Source: a virus. Taken from it: 64,000 bases of DNA. Location of the stretch: IMG/VR virus record IMGVR_UViG_3300049216_000035, positions 1-64,000 of that record; one strand, 5' to 3'. A program made the position numbers and the translations under genes. Position 1 is the first letter of the stretch. Each line of letters begins with the position of its first letter. Shown here in pieces: positions 50,472-58,502 of this stretch. Below the pieces are notes generated by a model that had not been told where the DNA came from, ran no database searches, and worked only from the letters and a program-made list of their open reading frames with translations.

Positions 50472-51617
50472 TATGCCATTTCCGGCGTATAGGTAACGGT
50501 ACTCGATGACCGCCGTCGCGTAGCGACGACGAACACGGTAGCGATACTCGTCCTTTTCGAAGGACGCGCCAGCGTTGCGGGCTTCCTGGAGCAGTTCGAG
50601 CGGATCGCGATCCTGCCACACGATGGACGTTTTCGGTTCCATCAGGTACCAGTAACCGTTGCCCGAGCCGTCAACAGGCAGCCATCGGCTGATCTTCAGC
50701 GTGTAGAGGCCCTGAAGGGGATTGATCGTCCCAGACCAACCCGTCGCGCCACCGCTGAAGAAGGCCGTCTGCGTCGCGCCCGTACCATTGGTCGTGGTAT
50801 TCGGAACGCTCGGTTGCAGCGTCGAGTTCAACAGCTTCGCAGCGTTGAACTTTTCAGCCGGAGCCGTGAGCAGAACGCCCGGCTTGACCATGATCTTGTT
50901 CCCGAGGGGATCGACCATGTTCATCAGAGCGATGTCGGCAGCTTCGAGGCCAGCCTGCGAGAGCTTCGCATACGAGGTCGGACGGTTGCCGATGGCAGTC
51001 GTGTACGACGTGTTCGCGACGCCCGTGATACCACGACCCTGGGTCGTGATCTTGAAGACATCGACGCCCATAACGTCCGCTTCTTCTTTGTAGCGGAGGC
51101 GCTGGCCGAGGCCCGTCGCGCGCTGTTCGATCTGGCCCGTCTGATCGTCATCAATCAGTTCGCGCTCGACCGTGAACATGCGACCGACCTTCTTGTTGAC
51201 GACTTCCACGTCAAGGCCGGACACACGCGAGTCCTCGAACTTGCCGCCGAGCGGCACGTCACGCGGAATCTCGACGCCGAACATCGGGGCGTACCATTCT
51301 TGGCGATTGCTCGACGGACGCGCCGACACGAGGTCGGTATACACGAAGTCGTCAACGCTCTTGTACGCATCGAACATGAAGTGCTGGACGCCGTAGCGCA
51401 GGAGTTGGCCGAAGGCCGTCTCCGACGTGGCTTCCGAGAGCTTCGCTTCAGCTTCCTGAAGGTTCTTGTTGAGACGGCCGAAGCTAAAGTTGTCGGACTC
51501 TAAGAGTTCCTCATACTTCTTCGGATCGACTTTCGCCGAGCGGCGGATCGATTCACCGAGGCGCGTTTGCTGCGCTTCGAGTGCGATTGCCTGACGCTCG
51601 ATCAGAGACTTTCTCAT
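50469..51617 (-). CDS. Major capsid protein
   Basis: 382 residues. A helical N-terminus (possible delta-like region), AFGQLLRYGVQHFMFDAYKS, and a beta-rich domain. The middle carries GVEIPRDVPLGGKFEDS and VNKKVGRMFTVERELID, and the C-terminal WLPVDGSGNGYWYLMEPKTS and YRYRVRRRYATAVIEYRYLY resemble HK97-fold P-domain strands. Position after the prohead protease and decoration genes, plus length, support the call. Confidence 0.82.
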   Translation of the reverse strand: MRKSLIERQAIALEAQQTRLGESIRRSAKVDPKKYEELLESDNFSFGRLNKNLQEAEAKLSEATSETAFGQLLRYGVQHFMFDAYKSVDDFVYTDLVSARPSSNRQEWYAPMFGVEIPRDVPLGGKFEDSRVSGLDVEVVNKKVGRMFTVERELIDDDQTGQIEQRATGLGQRLRYKEEADVMGVDVFKITTQGRGITGVANTSYTTAIGNRPTSYAKLSQAGLEAADIALMNMVDPLGNKIMVKPGVLLTAPAEKFNAAKLLNSTLQPSVPNTTTNGTGATQTAFFSGGATGWSGTINPLQGLYTLKISRWLPVDGSGNGYWYLMEPKTSIVWQDRDPLELLQEARNAGASFEKDEYRYRVRRRYATAVIEYRYLYAGNGI

Positions 51618-51634
51618 ATCTGTTCCTTAGCTCC

Positions 51635-52144
51635 TTACGCCAGCGTCGGGGTCGGATACGTTGCGACCACCGCAATCGGGATCGTTACGCCAGCCGCGCC
51701 CGTCACCGAGAGCGTACCGTTCATAATGAACTCGTTCGGAAGAATGACGTAGCCAATCTTCACCGTGCGAGCGCCGGAGTTCGTGCTGACCGTAACGGTC
51801 TGCGCGTCGGCAGTCTCGTTGAAGTAGACTGGCGCGAGGTGCGTGTAAACGTCACCCGCCGTCGTCTTGAAGTTGAAGACGTTCTTGAACGCCACTTCGA
51901 GCGTCAGAAGAATATCGTTCAACGAGTTGAGGATCGAGTTCTGAGTCGCGACGCCAATGTACTTGGCGAGGTCGGCCTGCGTGACCGCCGTGCGCGCTCC
52001 ACCCGAGCCGCCGTTCAACGTCGTGTCAAAGACAACGATGTCGCCCTGATTCACAACGTCGGTACCCGACTGATCGGGCGCGTAGATCAGCGTCCCGTCA
52101 TCGATGTCCTTGTTGTGCGTGTTTTGTGCCCCAGCAGTAGACAT
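51635..52144 (-). CDS. Capsid decoration/stabilisation protein
   Basis: 169 residues, beta-rich and of low charge (DIVVFDTTLNGGSGGARTAV; VKIGYVILPNEFIMNGTLSV). Location between protease and capsid genes is that of head decoration proteins such as gpD. Sequence-level support is modest. Confidence 0.55.
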   Translation of the reverse strand: MSTAGAQNTHNKDIDDGTLIYAPDQSGTDVVNQGDIVVFDTTLNGGSGGARTAVTQADLAKYIGVATQNSILNSLNDILLTLEVAFKNVFNFKTTAGDVYTHLAPVYFNETADAQTVTVSTNSGARTVKIGYVILPNEFIMNGTLSVTGAAGVTIPIAVVATYPTPTLA

Positions 52145-52148
52145 CTAC

Positions 52149-53819
52149 TTAGACTCCCATTCCCGCGAAGATGATCGATTCGTTGGCACGAGCATCGCTC
52201 TCGCGAATCTGGACCTGGCGACCGGGGTTGCCGACGATCTTCTTCGTGCCGATTTCGGCAACGTAGTTGACCTCAGTCTCGATCAGAGAGTCCATCTCCT
52301 CAGCCGTCTTGCCAACAAGCGACGGGAGAAGTTTGGTGGCCGCAGCCGCCGGGAGATTGCTCTCCTTCAGCTTGTTCTTGGCCGTCTCGATAGACTCGCG
52401 CATCTCATTTTTGGTGCGCTCTGCCTTGAGTTCTTTCTTGAGGCGCGCTACTTCGGCCGCAGCTTCCGCGCGAGCTTCCGTGAGCGCCGCTTGGAAAGCC
52501 GAACTATTGCGCGAGCGAACATCGCTCTCTTTAGTTTTAGATTCCGAAGTCTGCTCGGACTCATCGTCCTCGTCATCATCGTCATCTTGCGGGGCTTGTT
52601 CGCCCTTCGCAACGAACGGCGGGGCTTTCTTCCCACCGAAATTGGCCGTGCCAGCTTCCTTAGCTTTCGCCTCGGACATGCTCTCGGAACACTCGTCGCA
52701 CTTGCAGTCGTCCTTGTGCGCTTCTTTCATGTCCGTGCCGCTGGTGAGAGCTTCAACGAGCGTTGCGAGGTCTTCCGGGTCAACCGAACCCTCTTTGCTC
52801 TGAGCCTTCAGCCGCTTGGCAGTCTCCACGAGTTTCTTGTCCATCGTAGCTCCCTTATCGCTTTCGACTAGTGCGAGGAATCTGCCGCCCCGCGCGGGTT
52901 TCGTGACCAGATCGGCGCTGAAGGCGTCCGTAATCGAGTTCACATAGTTGACGGACATGCCGCCCACATCTTTAGGTGACACGTCGCCGTCTGCATTGAT
53001 GCTGATACCAGCGTAGACTTTGTTTGGAAATTGCTTCGAATACGCAATCGCCTCTTTGATGAGGCCAACCGCCCAGTCTTGTCCGTCCTGAATCTTGAGC
53101 TTGGCAGCGATAGCCGTCTTGCCGTTGTTCTGGACGATGTGCGAATCGAAGTAGTAACCGAACAGATCGCGCACCGAGCGTTCGGGACGATCAGTCTCTT
53201 CGAACGCGCTCGGATGATCCGCATACGCTTGCGCGCCATCGAACACTTTGTTGGCGACCGCTTTGATGAGCGTGTCTGCCGCGTAATAGTGCTTGTCGCG
53301 CTTGTTGCCCAGACCTTCCTCAATGATAATCACGCTCGCGGTGCGAGTCGCATCATCGTAGGTGCCTTCGATCAGACGAGGATTGAAGACCAGCGTTTCA
53401 CGGAGGTTCTGAACCGACTCTGTTATCGCCGACTCTTTACTCTTCGTGCCGAGCATCTTGTGCGCTCGTACTTTGATCTTCTTCTTATCTTCTGCCGAGA
53501 GGTTCTTGCCTCGCGATAGCATCTGGAGCGCCAGCCGTGCATGCTTCTTGTCCGGCATCGGGAACCGACCACCGGGAAGAGTCTCAGTACGCTGACGTAC
53601 CTTTTTGCCTACCGCCTCTTCGATGCTGTTGTCGGTCGGATGAGTCGTCTCAGGAGAGATCGTATCCGTCCGGCGAGTCTTGGCATCGAAGGGTCCGGGC
53701 ACTTTTTCAGTTTTCAAAGGCAGATAGGCCCTCGACTTACCAAGTCGGGGCTGTGCACCGTCCCGGAAGAGTTGTCCGGCCGCAGTTCCAGACTGCGCCT
53801 GACGCGAGGCGACCATCAT
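52149..53819 (-). CDS. Prohead protease-scaffold fusion
   Basis: 556 residues from ATG 53819 (preceded by AAGGGTGAG; an upstream start at 53846 lacks a site). Protease domain about 130-335 (full-frame numbering): AQAYADHPS with the catalytic His, GISINADGDVS with the likely Ser, and NSITDAFSADLVTKPA. The C-terminal half has a CKCDECSES cysteine motif, then a long helical coiled scaffold (RAEAAAEVARLKKELKAERT) and a tail. Protease-scaffold fusions build and mature the procapsid. Confidence 0.82.
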   Translation of the reverse strand: MMVASRQAQSGTAAGQLFRDGAQPRLGKSRAYLPLKTEKVPGPFDAKTRRTDTISPETTHPTDNSIEEAVGKKVRQRTETLPGGRFPMPDKKHARLALQMLSRGKNLSAEDKKKIKVRAHKMLGTKSKESAITESVQNLRETLVFNPRLIEGTYDDATRTASVIIIEEGLGNKRDKHYYAADTLIKAVANKVFDGAQAYADHPSAFEETDRPERSVRDLFGYYFDSHIVQNNGKTAIAAKLKIQDGQDWAVGLIKEAIAYSKQFPNKVYAGISINADGDVSPKDVGGMSVNYVNSITDAFSADLVTKPARGGRFLALVESDKGATMDKKLVETAKRLKAQSKEGSVDPEDLATLVEALTSGTDMKEAHKDDCKCDECSESMSEAKAKEAGTANFGGKKAPPFVAKGEQAPQDDDDDEDDESEQTSESKTKESDVRSRNSSAFQAALTEARAEAAAEVARLKKELKAERTKNEMRESIETAKNKLKESNLPAAAATKLLPSLVGKTAEEMDSLIETEVNYVAEIGTKKIVGNPGRQVQIRESDARANESIIFAGMGV

Positions 53820-53909
53820 TCTCACCCTTATCCGCCACGAAGTCACATTATTGTGGGGATAACGATAGAAACGGCAGGCTTAAATAAGAGTAGATAAGAA
53901 GATGGGCGC

Positions 53910-54440
53910 ATGAGTAAAGCACCAGTTCCTAGTCCTGGAACCCGCTATCCAGGACTGCGCGGGAACCTCACCGACATGTTCAAGCGAAACGCGGGCAAAT
54001 CGTTTGACATCACCCAACTTCGAAAGTCTTTCAAGGGCGTCTCCGAGTCGGCCCTGACCTACCACCTGAGCCAGATGAAGGCCGAGAAGCTGATCGACAC
54101 CCCAAAGCGGGGGTTCTATATCCTAAACCCGGAACACAAAACGGTCGAACAGATCAGGGAAGAGATTGCGAACCGCCCCAACCCCACTAGGATCGTTACC
54201 TCAGACGACGGCTTCGCTTATGGCAAGCAGAACGGGATCACTGGCGTCGACACATATTGGAAGCGCCTCCTCCACCGCTCTATCGAGAGTCTAATAGTAC
54301 GCACTGAGAGTGCTGCCCCCGCCAAGGAAGTTTTCACGTCCGAGGATCGGGACTTAGTTCGTGAACTGCTTCAGATCGCCACAGGCGAGCGTGAGGCTGG
54401 CAACGCCCGCATGAACGTAAAAGAAACAGCCCCCGCTTAA
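53910..54440 (+). CDS. Winged-helix DNA-binding regulator
   Basis: 176 residues. A HTH in ITQLRKSFKGVSESALTYHL and a wing KAEKLIDTPKRGFYILNPEH. The C-terminal helical domain may oligomerise. Isolated rightward gene with its own terminator, diverging from the protease gene, so it could control late transcription from that gap. Confidence 0.7.
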   Translation: MSKAPVPSPGTRYPGLRGNLTDMFKRNAGKSFDITQLRKSFKGVSESALTYHLSQMKAEKLIDTPKRGFYILNPEHKTVEQIREEIANRPNPTRIVTSDDGFAYGKQNGITGVDTYWKRLLHRSIESLIVRTESAAPAKEVFTSEDRDLVRELLQIATGEREAGNARMNVKETAPA

Positions 54441-54452
54441 GGGGCTGTTTCG
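54424..54452. terminator. Bidirectional terminator overlapping stop codons
   Basis: GAAACAGCCCC - CGCTTAA - GGGGCTGTTTC, a perfect 11-bp stem with T-rich flanks. The loop includes both the rightward gene's stop and the convergent leftward gene's stop. Confidence 0.85.
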
Positions 54453-54670
54453 ATCCTGGACTTCGGTACTCGTGGTCTTCGGATAATGGCAATCATACTG
54501 AGAGGGGCTGGCCGCTCGGCATACTGTCTGTCGCTCAGGTACCAGACGATCATCCCCCGCGTGGGGTGATCCTCCAGCCGCGTAACTGTACCGTTCTCGG
54601 CGCGGTAGAGTGAGTCGCCCTTGCGGTGGACTCTGACGCCGGGCACGAGGCCCTTGGTGGAAGTCCTCAC
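54437..54670 (-). CDS. Small basic protein (77 aa)
   Basis: GTG 54670 overlaps the TGA of the tiny zinc-ribbon frame upstream. KGLVPGVRVHRKGDSLYRAE and GMIVWYLSDRQYAERP resemble a small SH3-like barrel. Unknown role. Confidence 0.6.
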   Translation of the reverse strand: MRTSTKGLVPGVRVHRKGDSLYRAENGTVTRLEDHPTRGMIVWYLSDRQYAERPAPLSMIAIIRRPRVPKSRIETAP

Positions 54671-54729
54671 GGACAGTGCGTCCCGCCGTAGTATTCCTCG
54701 CCACAGACCGGGCACGTTAGATAGCGCAT
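54667..54729 (-). CDS. 20-residue zinc-ribbon-like peptide
   Basis: MRYLTCPVCGEEYYGGTHCP: a C-x2-C and H-C pair in 20 residues, ending GTGA with the next gene. Overlaps are tight, so translation is likely; a stand-alone function is unclear. Confidence 0.45.
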   Translation of the reverse strand: MRYLTCPVCGEEYYGGTHCP

Positions 54730-54739
54730 GAATGATAAT

Positions 54740-54763
54740 CCGGGGGCCGTTGCCGACCCCCGG
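54740..54763. terminator. GC-rich hairpin after DUF932 gene
   Basis: CCGGGGG - loop - CCCCCGG. On the minus strand it is followed by ATTATCATTC rather than a T-run, so it may be a weak terminator or an RNA-stability hairpin. Confidence 0.45.
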
Positions 54764-54773
54764 TTCCTTTCTC

Positions 54774-55826
54774 TTAGTTGAGGGAGAGGGCCGTCGATGC
54801 GATCCGTTCGAGTGCCACCCGAGCGTCGGGCTGGAGTTCGCGGGCCGTCGCCGTGATCGCGTTGACCACATCGTACTGGGTCGCGGTGTTGTCCGGCGCG
54901 ATGTCCGGTTGGAGTTCGGCGAAGATCGCCTTCTCTTCGCGCTTCGTCACGCGGTTGCGGGCCAGTAGGTTCCGCAGGTACTCGTCCACGTTGTCGATGG
55001 TCAGCCCTTGGCTGGCCGCGAACTGTTGGGCGAAGACTTGCGAGCCCCGGACGATCTCCTCGGCCTGCTCGACCACATACTTGGCGAGGTCCGAGGTGTC
55101 CCCGAAGTGGCGCTTCGAGAGTTGAACGTCGCCCTTACCGAAGGGCTTCACGAGGCCGTTCGCGCAGACCAACCGGTAGACTCCACCCTGAAGCCCGGTC
55201 GATCCGAGGCCGACTTCGCTGTTCGAGAGGTGGAGCATCGGGAAGAGGAAGTCTTCCGAGCCCTTCGGGAGGAAGCTGGTGTGCCCGGCGGCCGTCGCAG
55301 CATTGATCGCTTGGCTCTTGTCGCCGAAGCGGACGTGGAAGCTGCGATCCGTCTGCCAGAACTCCATGATTGAGAGGTCGGCCAGTCCGGCGTTCGCGAG
55401 GGCGTCGTGGGCGGCTTCGAGGACTTCGCGGTCATCGAGGATGCCGTACTTGTCGGAGAGGAACGCGCGGGCTTCGAACCCGGTCGATCCGCCCTGAAGG
55501 GTGCGGACCAGGAGGTCTTTGTCCTGAGGCTGCACGTTCAGCCAGTAGTTGACGTGCGGGACGATCAGGTCGCCCTGGCCGCGCTTCAGCATCTCTGCGG
55601 TGTACGGGGCCGGGAGTCCAATGCGGCGAGCCATCTGGCTCAGGCCGAGGTCGTTCAGACCGTAGCTGACGCCGTTAGCCGCGTCATTGATGTAGAGTTC
55701 CTTGCCGTTCGTGTCGGCCGAGAGTGCGCCGAACTTAGTCGTAAAGTCCGCCGCCTTGGAGGCGCGGGCTTCGACCGCTTGGGTGATGGCTTCCCAGGTC
55801 TTGGGGAGCGTGAGGGTTGTCGTCAT
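54774..55826 (-). CDS. DUF932 family protein
   Basis: 350 residues. A helical N-terminus, VSYGLNDLGLSQMARRIGLP, VRTLQGGSTGFEARAFLSDKY (in part), and C-terminal YRLVCANGLVKPFGKGDV, all characteristic of DUF932 (phage/plasmid-related protein TIGR03299). The family is widespread in phages and plasmids with no settled biochemical role. It has its own promoter region and hairpin. Confidence 0.8.
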   Translation of the reverse strand: MTTTLTLPKTWEAITQAVEARASKAADFTTKFGALSADTNGKELYINDAANGVSYGLNDLGLSQMARRIGLPAPYTAEMLKRGQGDLIVPHVNYWLNVQPQDKDLLVRTLQGGSTGFEARAFLSDKYGILDDREVLEAAHDALANAGLADLSIMEFWQTDRSFHVRFGDKSQAINAATAAGHTSFLPKGSEDFLFPMLHLSNSEVGLGSTGLQGGVYRLVCANGLVKPFGKGDVQLSKRHFGDTSDLAKYVVEQAEEIVRGSQVFAQQFAASQGLTIDNVDEYLRNLLARNRVTKREEKAIFAELQPDIAPDNTATQYDVVNAITATARELQPDARVALERIASTALSLN

Positions 55827-55933
55827 TGGTGGGTGTCTAGCCTTTCAGAAGTAGTGGTTACACCCCTTAGACCGCAGAACTAGAACGTGGGTTGCAAAAC
55901 TAGTCCCGATAGCCGGAGTGTGATATGGAGGAC

Positions 55934-55947
55934 AGTCTAGCTAGACT
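55934..55947. promoter_or_regulatory. 14-bp perfect palindrome AGTCTAGCTAGACT
   Basis: In the divergent gap between DUF932 and a rightward gene group, 15 bp before dyad site 3. Likely operator half of a compound control site. Confidence 0.5.
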
Positions 55948-55961
55948 CCCTAGACTTGAAA

Positions 55962-55980
55962 CCTAGACTTCGGGAGTCGG
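55962..55980. promoter_or_regulatory. 19-bp dyad-like element, site 3
   Basis: CCTAGACTTCGGGAGTCGG matches sites 1 and 2 at the left arm and at several right-arm bases. The flanks GAAACCTAG-N14-GTTATGAGG match site 2 exactly in spacing, suggesting a shared promoter plus operator. Confidence 0.5.
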
Positions 55981-55994
55981 GTTATGAGGGATGT

Positions 55995-56147
55995 ATGAAG
56001 ACACTGAACACCGCCGAGTTAGAACTCGAACTCCAAAAGCACAAGAAGCGTCCCCACAAAGGCATGGGCTTCGTGCAGTACGGCTGCTCGACTTGCCGGA
56101 TGCTGGAGTACGCGCTCGCGAATCGTAAAGCGAAAGGGAAGCCGTGA
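55995..56147 (+). CDS. Small protein with CxxC (50 aa)
   Basis: ATG 55995 behind GAGGG. Charged N-terminus (LNTAELELELQKHKKRPHKG), then VQYGCSTCRMLEYAL. GTGA overlap with the next gene. Confidence 0.65.
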   Translation: MKTLNTAELELELQKHKKRPHKGMGFVQYGCSTCRMLEYALANRKAKGKP

Positions 56148-56341
56148 ACTTAGACTGCAAAGCCTGCGGGGGCGAGTCCCCCGCCGAACAGTTCGGATCG
56201 AACACCTACGGTACCACGAACGCTCGCGAACTTCTCGGTAAGTACAAGAGCGAACTGTCCGCGACTCAACGCAAGAACCTGGACGGGGCAGTCGCACACC
56301 TTAACGAGGCGCGCCGCCTGCTGAACGAGGTGAACCAATAG
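56144..56341 (+). CDS. Small CxxC protein (65 aa)
   Basis: GTG start. LDCKACGGESPAEQFGS gives one C-x2-C, followed by two helices (ARELLGKYKSELSATQ; AHLNEARRLLNEVNQ). Confidence 0.65.
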   Translation: MNLDCKACGGESPAEQFGSNTYGTTNARELLGKYKSELSATQRKNLDGAVAHLNEARRLLNEVNQ

Positions 56342-56343
56342 AA

Positions 56344-56487
56344 ATGTACACGATCACCAAGCCAGACGGCTCACTTTACTTCGTCGGTGAACCGAAAGCA
56401 TGCCTAGAGGTCTGGAAGCAGCACCCCACCTACCTCGTGCGTGAGGGGCTGCTGACGGAACGCAAGAGGCTAGAAGCATGCGCCTAA
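56344..56487 (+). CDS. Small hypothetical protein (47 aa)
   Basis: MYTITKPDGSLYFVGEPKAC, a beta-hairpin-like start, then a helix and KRLEACA end. Two bases after the preceding stop and overlapping the next start by 10 bp. Confidence 0.6.
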   Translation: MYTITKPDGSLYFVGEPKACLEVWKQHPTYLVREGLLTERKRLEACA

Positions 56488-56834
56488 ATCTCAAACGTGC
56501 CGCCGTACTGGCGCTCTACCTACTCGCGGGCGCGGGGATCGGCGAGAAGATGCTCTTACAAGAACACGAGATGCACGCTGCCACCACCGTCTGCGGGCAT
56601 CCGAAGTACGTTCGGGTCGTATGGTCACTCCCCGGCCAGCGCGATGACGACTATTCCGACGACGGGGCGTTTGTTCCCGACTGCGGGTCTATCGATCCGG
56701 GCAGGGAGTCAGCGATCCTACAAGGCATGGCTGACCCACCGCACCAACCGACACCTGACGAGGTGAATGATAATCTCCGTCAGATCACGGCGGACGACGC
56801 AGCATTTGCCGCTAGGCTCTCAAAATTGAAGTAG
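56478..56834 (+). CDS. Membrane-anchored or exported protein (118 aa)
   Basis: A basic start and hydrophobic segment AAVLALYLLAGAGIGEK look like a signal anchor. The rest is hydrophilic with two cysteines (VCGHPKYVRVVWSLPG; FVPDCGSIDPGRES) that could form a disulphide outside the membrane. Possible superinfection-exclusion or envelope protein, by location and form only. Confidence 0.6.
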   Translation: MRLNLKRAAVLALYLLAGAGIGEKMLLQEHEMHAATTVCGHPKYVRVVWSLPGQRDDDYSDDGAFVPDCGSIDPGRESAILQGMADPPHQPTPDEVNDNLRQITADDAAFAARLSKLK

Positions 56835-56863
56835 GGGCAGCGCGCCCCACCTCGCACTGCCCC
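56834..56863 (+). terminator. Probable hairpin terminator
   Basis: GGGGCAG - 16 bases - CTGCCCC directly after the rightward group. No T-run, so strength is uncertain. Confidence 0.4.
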
Positions 56864-56918
56864 CGTCCACACGCGAAAGCCACCCTGGAGGACTAGGGGG
56901 CTCTCAAGCTGCGGACTC

Positions 56919-57128
56919 TTACAAGTCTACCAGATACGGCTTGTAGGTGTGGCCGAGTTCCGGGCACTGGAAGTGGAAGTGGAAGTCAGCTATTGGGACA
57001 CAGGCAAAGTCATGGAAATCGCACTGCTTCGCCTTGGTCAAGACATAGTGGCCTTCCGTGTCGGTCGCTCGTTGGATCGCCATTACGAAGTCCTCGAACT
57101 CTATCGGGCGAAGGTGAACGAGAGTCAC
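56919..57128 (-). CDS. Small hypothetical protein (69 aa)
   Basis: GTG start within a GTGA overlap. VHLRPIEFEDFVMAIQRATD, then FHFHFQCPELGH. Unknown. Confidence 0.6.
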   Translation of the reverse strand: MTLVHLRPIEFEDFVMAIQRATDTEGHYVLTKAKQCDFHDFACVPIADFHFHFQCPELGHTYKPYLVDL

Positions 57129-57364
57129 GCCGGAACCTCACGGTACCGGAGTACGGGCTGGCCGCCGTTGGACGTGTCGGTATACTGCTCGGCCCGAACG
57201 CCCCCAAACATCAGGGTGCGAACGCGGTCCTCAACCAGCTTGCCGAACGCATCTCGATCCTGGTAGTAGGCATTGTTGCCGTAAGTATCCCAGATACGCT
57301 GGCGTACAAGGCCGCGAAGTAGATCAATCTCCGCGAGGGTGTAGGAGAAGCGGGAGTCTACCAA
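57125..57364 (-). CDS. Small hypothetical protein (79 aa)
   Basis: TTG start at 57364. Helical N-terminus (YTLAEIDLLRGLVRQRIWDT), charged. One base after the basic protein's stop region. Confidence 0.6.
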   Translation of the reverse strand: MVDSRFSYTLAEIDLLRGLVRQRIWDTYGNNAYYQDRDAFGKLVEDRVRTLMFGGVRAEQYTDTSNGGQPVLRYREVPA

Positions 57365-57365
57365 C

Positions 57366-57515
57366 TTAACGGTTCACTCGGCGCGCGATCCGCGCCGCCT
57401 TGTTGGCCTTGCGCCGGGCAGGCTTGCGGGCCTTAACCGCGTTCGCTTCGACTTTCTTGTGCATCCGCGCCATCATTACGCGGAACCAGGGTGGTACGAG
57501 TCTCGTAGACTTCAT
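57366..57515 (-). CDS. Very basic small protein (49 aa)
   Basis: ATG in a TGATG overlap with the upstream gene. About 17 Arg/Lys in 49 residues (RKPARRKANKAARIARRVNR). Histone-like or RNA-binding peptide is likely; it could condense DNA or bind RNA polymerase. Confidence 0.65.
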   Translation of the reverse strand: MKSTRLVPPWFRVMMARMHKKVEANAVKARKPARRKANKAARIARRVNR

Positions 57516-58180
57516 CAGAATGTCTCCTCACCGTCGATGGCATAGGGATCGTCTGCACTGCTATAGCTCCCCGCCGCTCCGTTCATAAAGCACTGCGGGC
57601 AACCGGGGACCGTGCGATTGAAAATGTAGCCGTGACCGTTACGGCAGGCGTAGACTGGCTCGCCAGCCGCGTCGAGTCGCGCGCACTGATCGCCCCACTG
57701 ATTCTTCTCGCCGGGCACGACCTTCGGTGCTTGCGGCGTGGCCGGGAGGTCTGGCTCCGCGAAGGCGGCGTTCAGGTTGCTCGCGTTCTTCTCGCCGACG
57801 ATGGGGACGTAGTTAGCGCGGAGTCTGTTCTGCGCTTCAAGAGCAGCGTCGGCCGCTGCGTTAATGTTGTCGATGTCTTCCTGAGTGAAGCCCCTGGCTA
57901 TCTCTTTGGGGCCGAGGACTGCCCGGCCAGTGCCGCCCTGCGTCAGCGACGCGCGAATATCCGCGATGTCTAGCTCGGGGGTGCCGGGCGGGAACTTCGC
58001 GGGCGGCTCTACGTCTGCCGGATCGCGAATGCTAATGGCGACACCGGACTTGCGTGTCGGGATCGCGCCGGGCGGGGCACCCGTGATACCAGACTCCAGA
58101 CGTAGACGGACTCCAGGATCGAGTCCTGGGCCGACGTTGGCTAAGATGTCCCGGACTTCAGGGCCAGAGAGCGTAACCAT
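57515..58180 (-). CDS. Hypothetical protein with C-terminal zinc ribbon (221 aa)
   Basis: Pro/Gly-rich N-terminal part without recognised motifs (GLDPGVRLRLESGITGAPPG), a helical middle (DIDNINAAADAALEAQNRLR) and a zinc ribbon with C-x..-YACRNGHGY and CPQC. Unknown. Confidence 0.6.
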   Translation of the reverse strand: MVTLSGPEVRDILANVGPGLDPGVRLRLESGITGAPPGAIPTRKSGVAISIRDPADVEPPAKFPPGTPELDIADIRASLTQGGTGRAVLGPKEIARGFTQEDIDNINAAADAALEAQNRLRANYVPIVGEKNASNLNAAFAEPDLPATPQAPKVVPGEKNQWGDQCARLDAAGEPVYACRNGHGYIFNRTVPGCPQCFMNGAAGSYSSADDPYAIDGEETF

Positions 58181-58356
58181 TACGCCTTAGCCCCGTGCCA
58201 CTTGAACACGTCTAGCTCCGGCAGTTCGTTCAGCAGGTCTTCCGGTGCGCCGGAAGCCTCGGCTAAGTCAGCGTAGCGCCGAAGTTCTTCAGCGAACATC
58301 TTGCGCGTGAAATGCGGTGGGCTCGTGATCGTCAGGACGTGGTTCTCGTTCTTCAC
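58180..58356 (-). CDS. Small helical protein (58 aa)
   Basis: GTG at 58356 overlapping the DnaJ-like zinc finger gene (GTGA). KNENHVLTITSPPHFTRKMF, then an amphipathic helix and acidic end. Confidence 0.6.
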   Translation of the reverse strand: MKNENHVLTITSPPHFTRKMFAEELRRYADLAEASGAPEDLLNELPELDVFKWHGAKA

Positions 58357-58502
58357 GCGGCGTATCCTCGCGGCTGCGCCGCACCAGTCCCACGGCACTT
58401 GCCGCAGGTGACTTCCTCGAAGCTCCCAATCTCACGGATCGAGCCCCAGCCCTTACAGCGATGGCAGTGAACCACCGGATCATATTCCACGCAGAACGGC
58501 AT
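58353..58502 (-). CDS. DnaJ-type zinc-finger microprotein (49 aa)
   Basis: ATG 58502, overlapping the glycosyltransferase end. CHRCKGWGS and CGKCRGTGA are two CxxCxGxG repeats as in the DnaJ zinc domain, with no J domain. Possibly a chaperone-substrate mimic or regulator. Confidence 0.7.
   Translation of the reverse strand: MPFCVEYDPVVHCHRCKGWGSIREIGSFEEVTCGKCRGTGAAQPRGYAA

Noticed and set aside
58289-58483. 64-codon frame starting MIRWFTAIAV
   Set aside because: Overlaps a zinc-finger gene with clear CxxCxGxG pattern; composition is that of a shadow frame.
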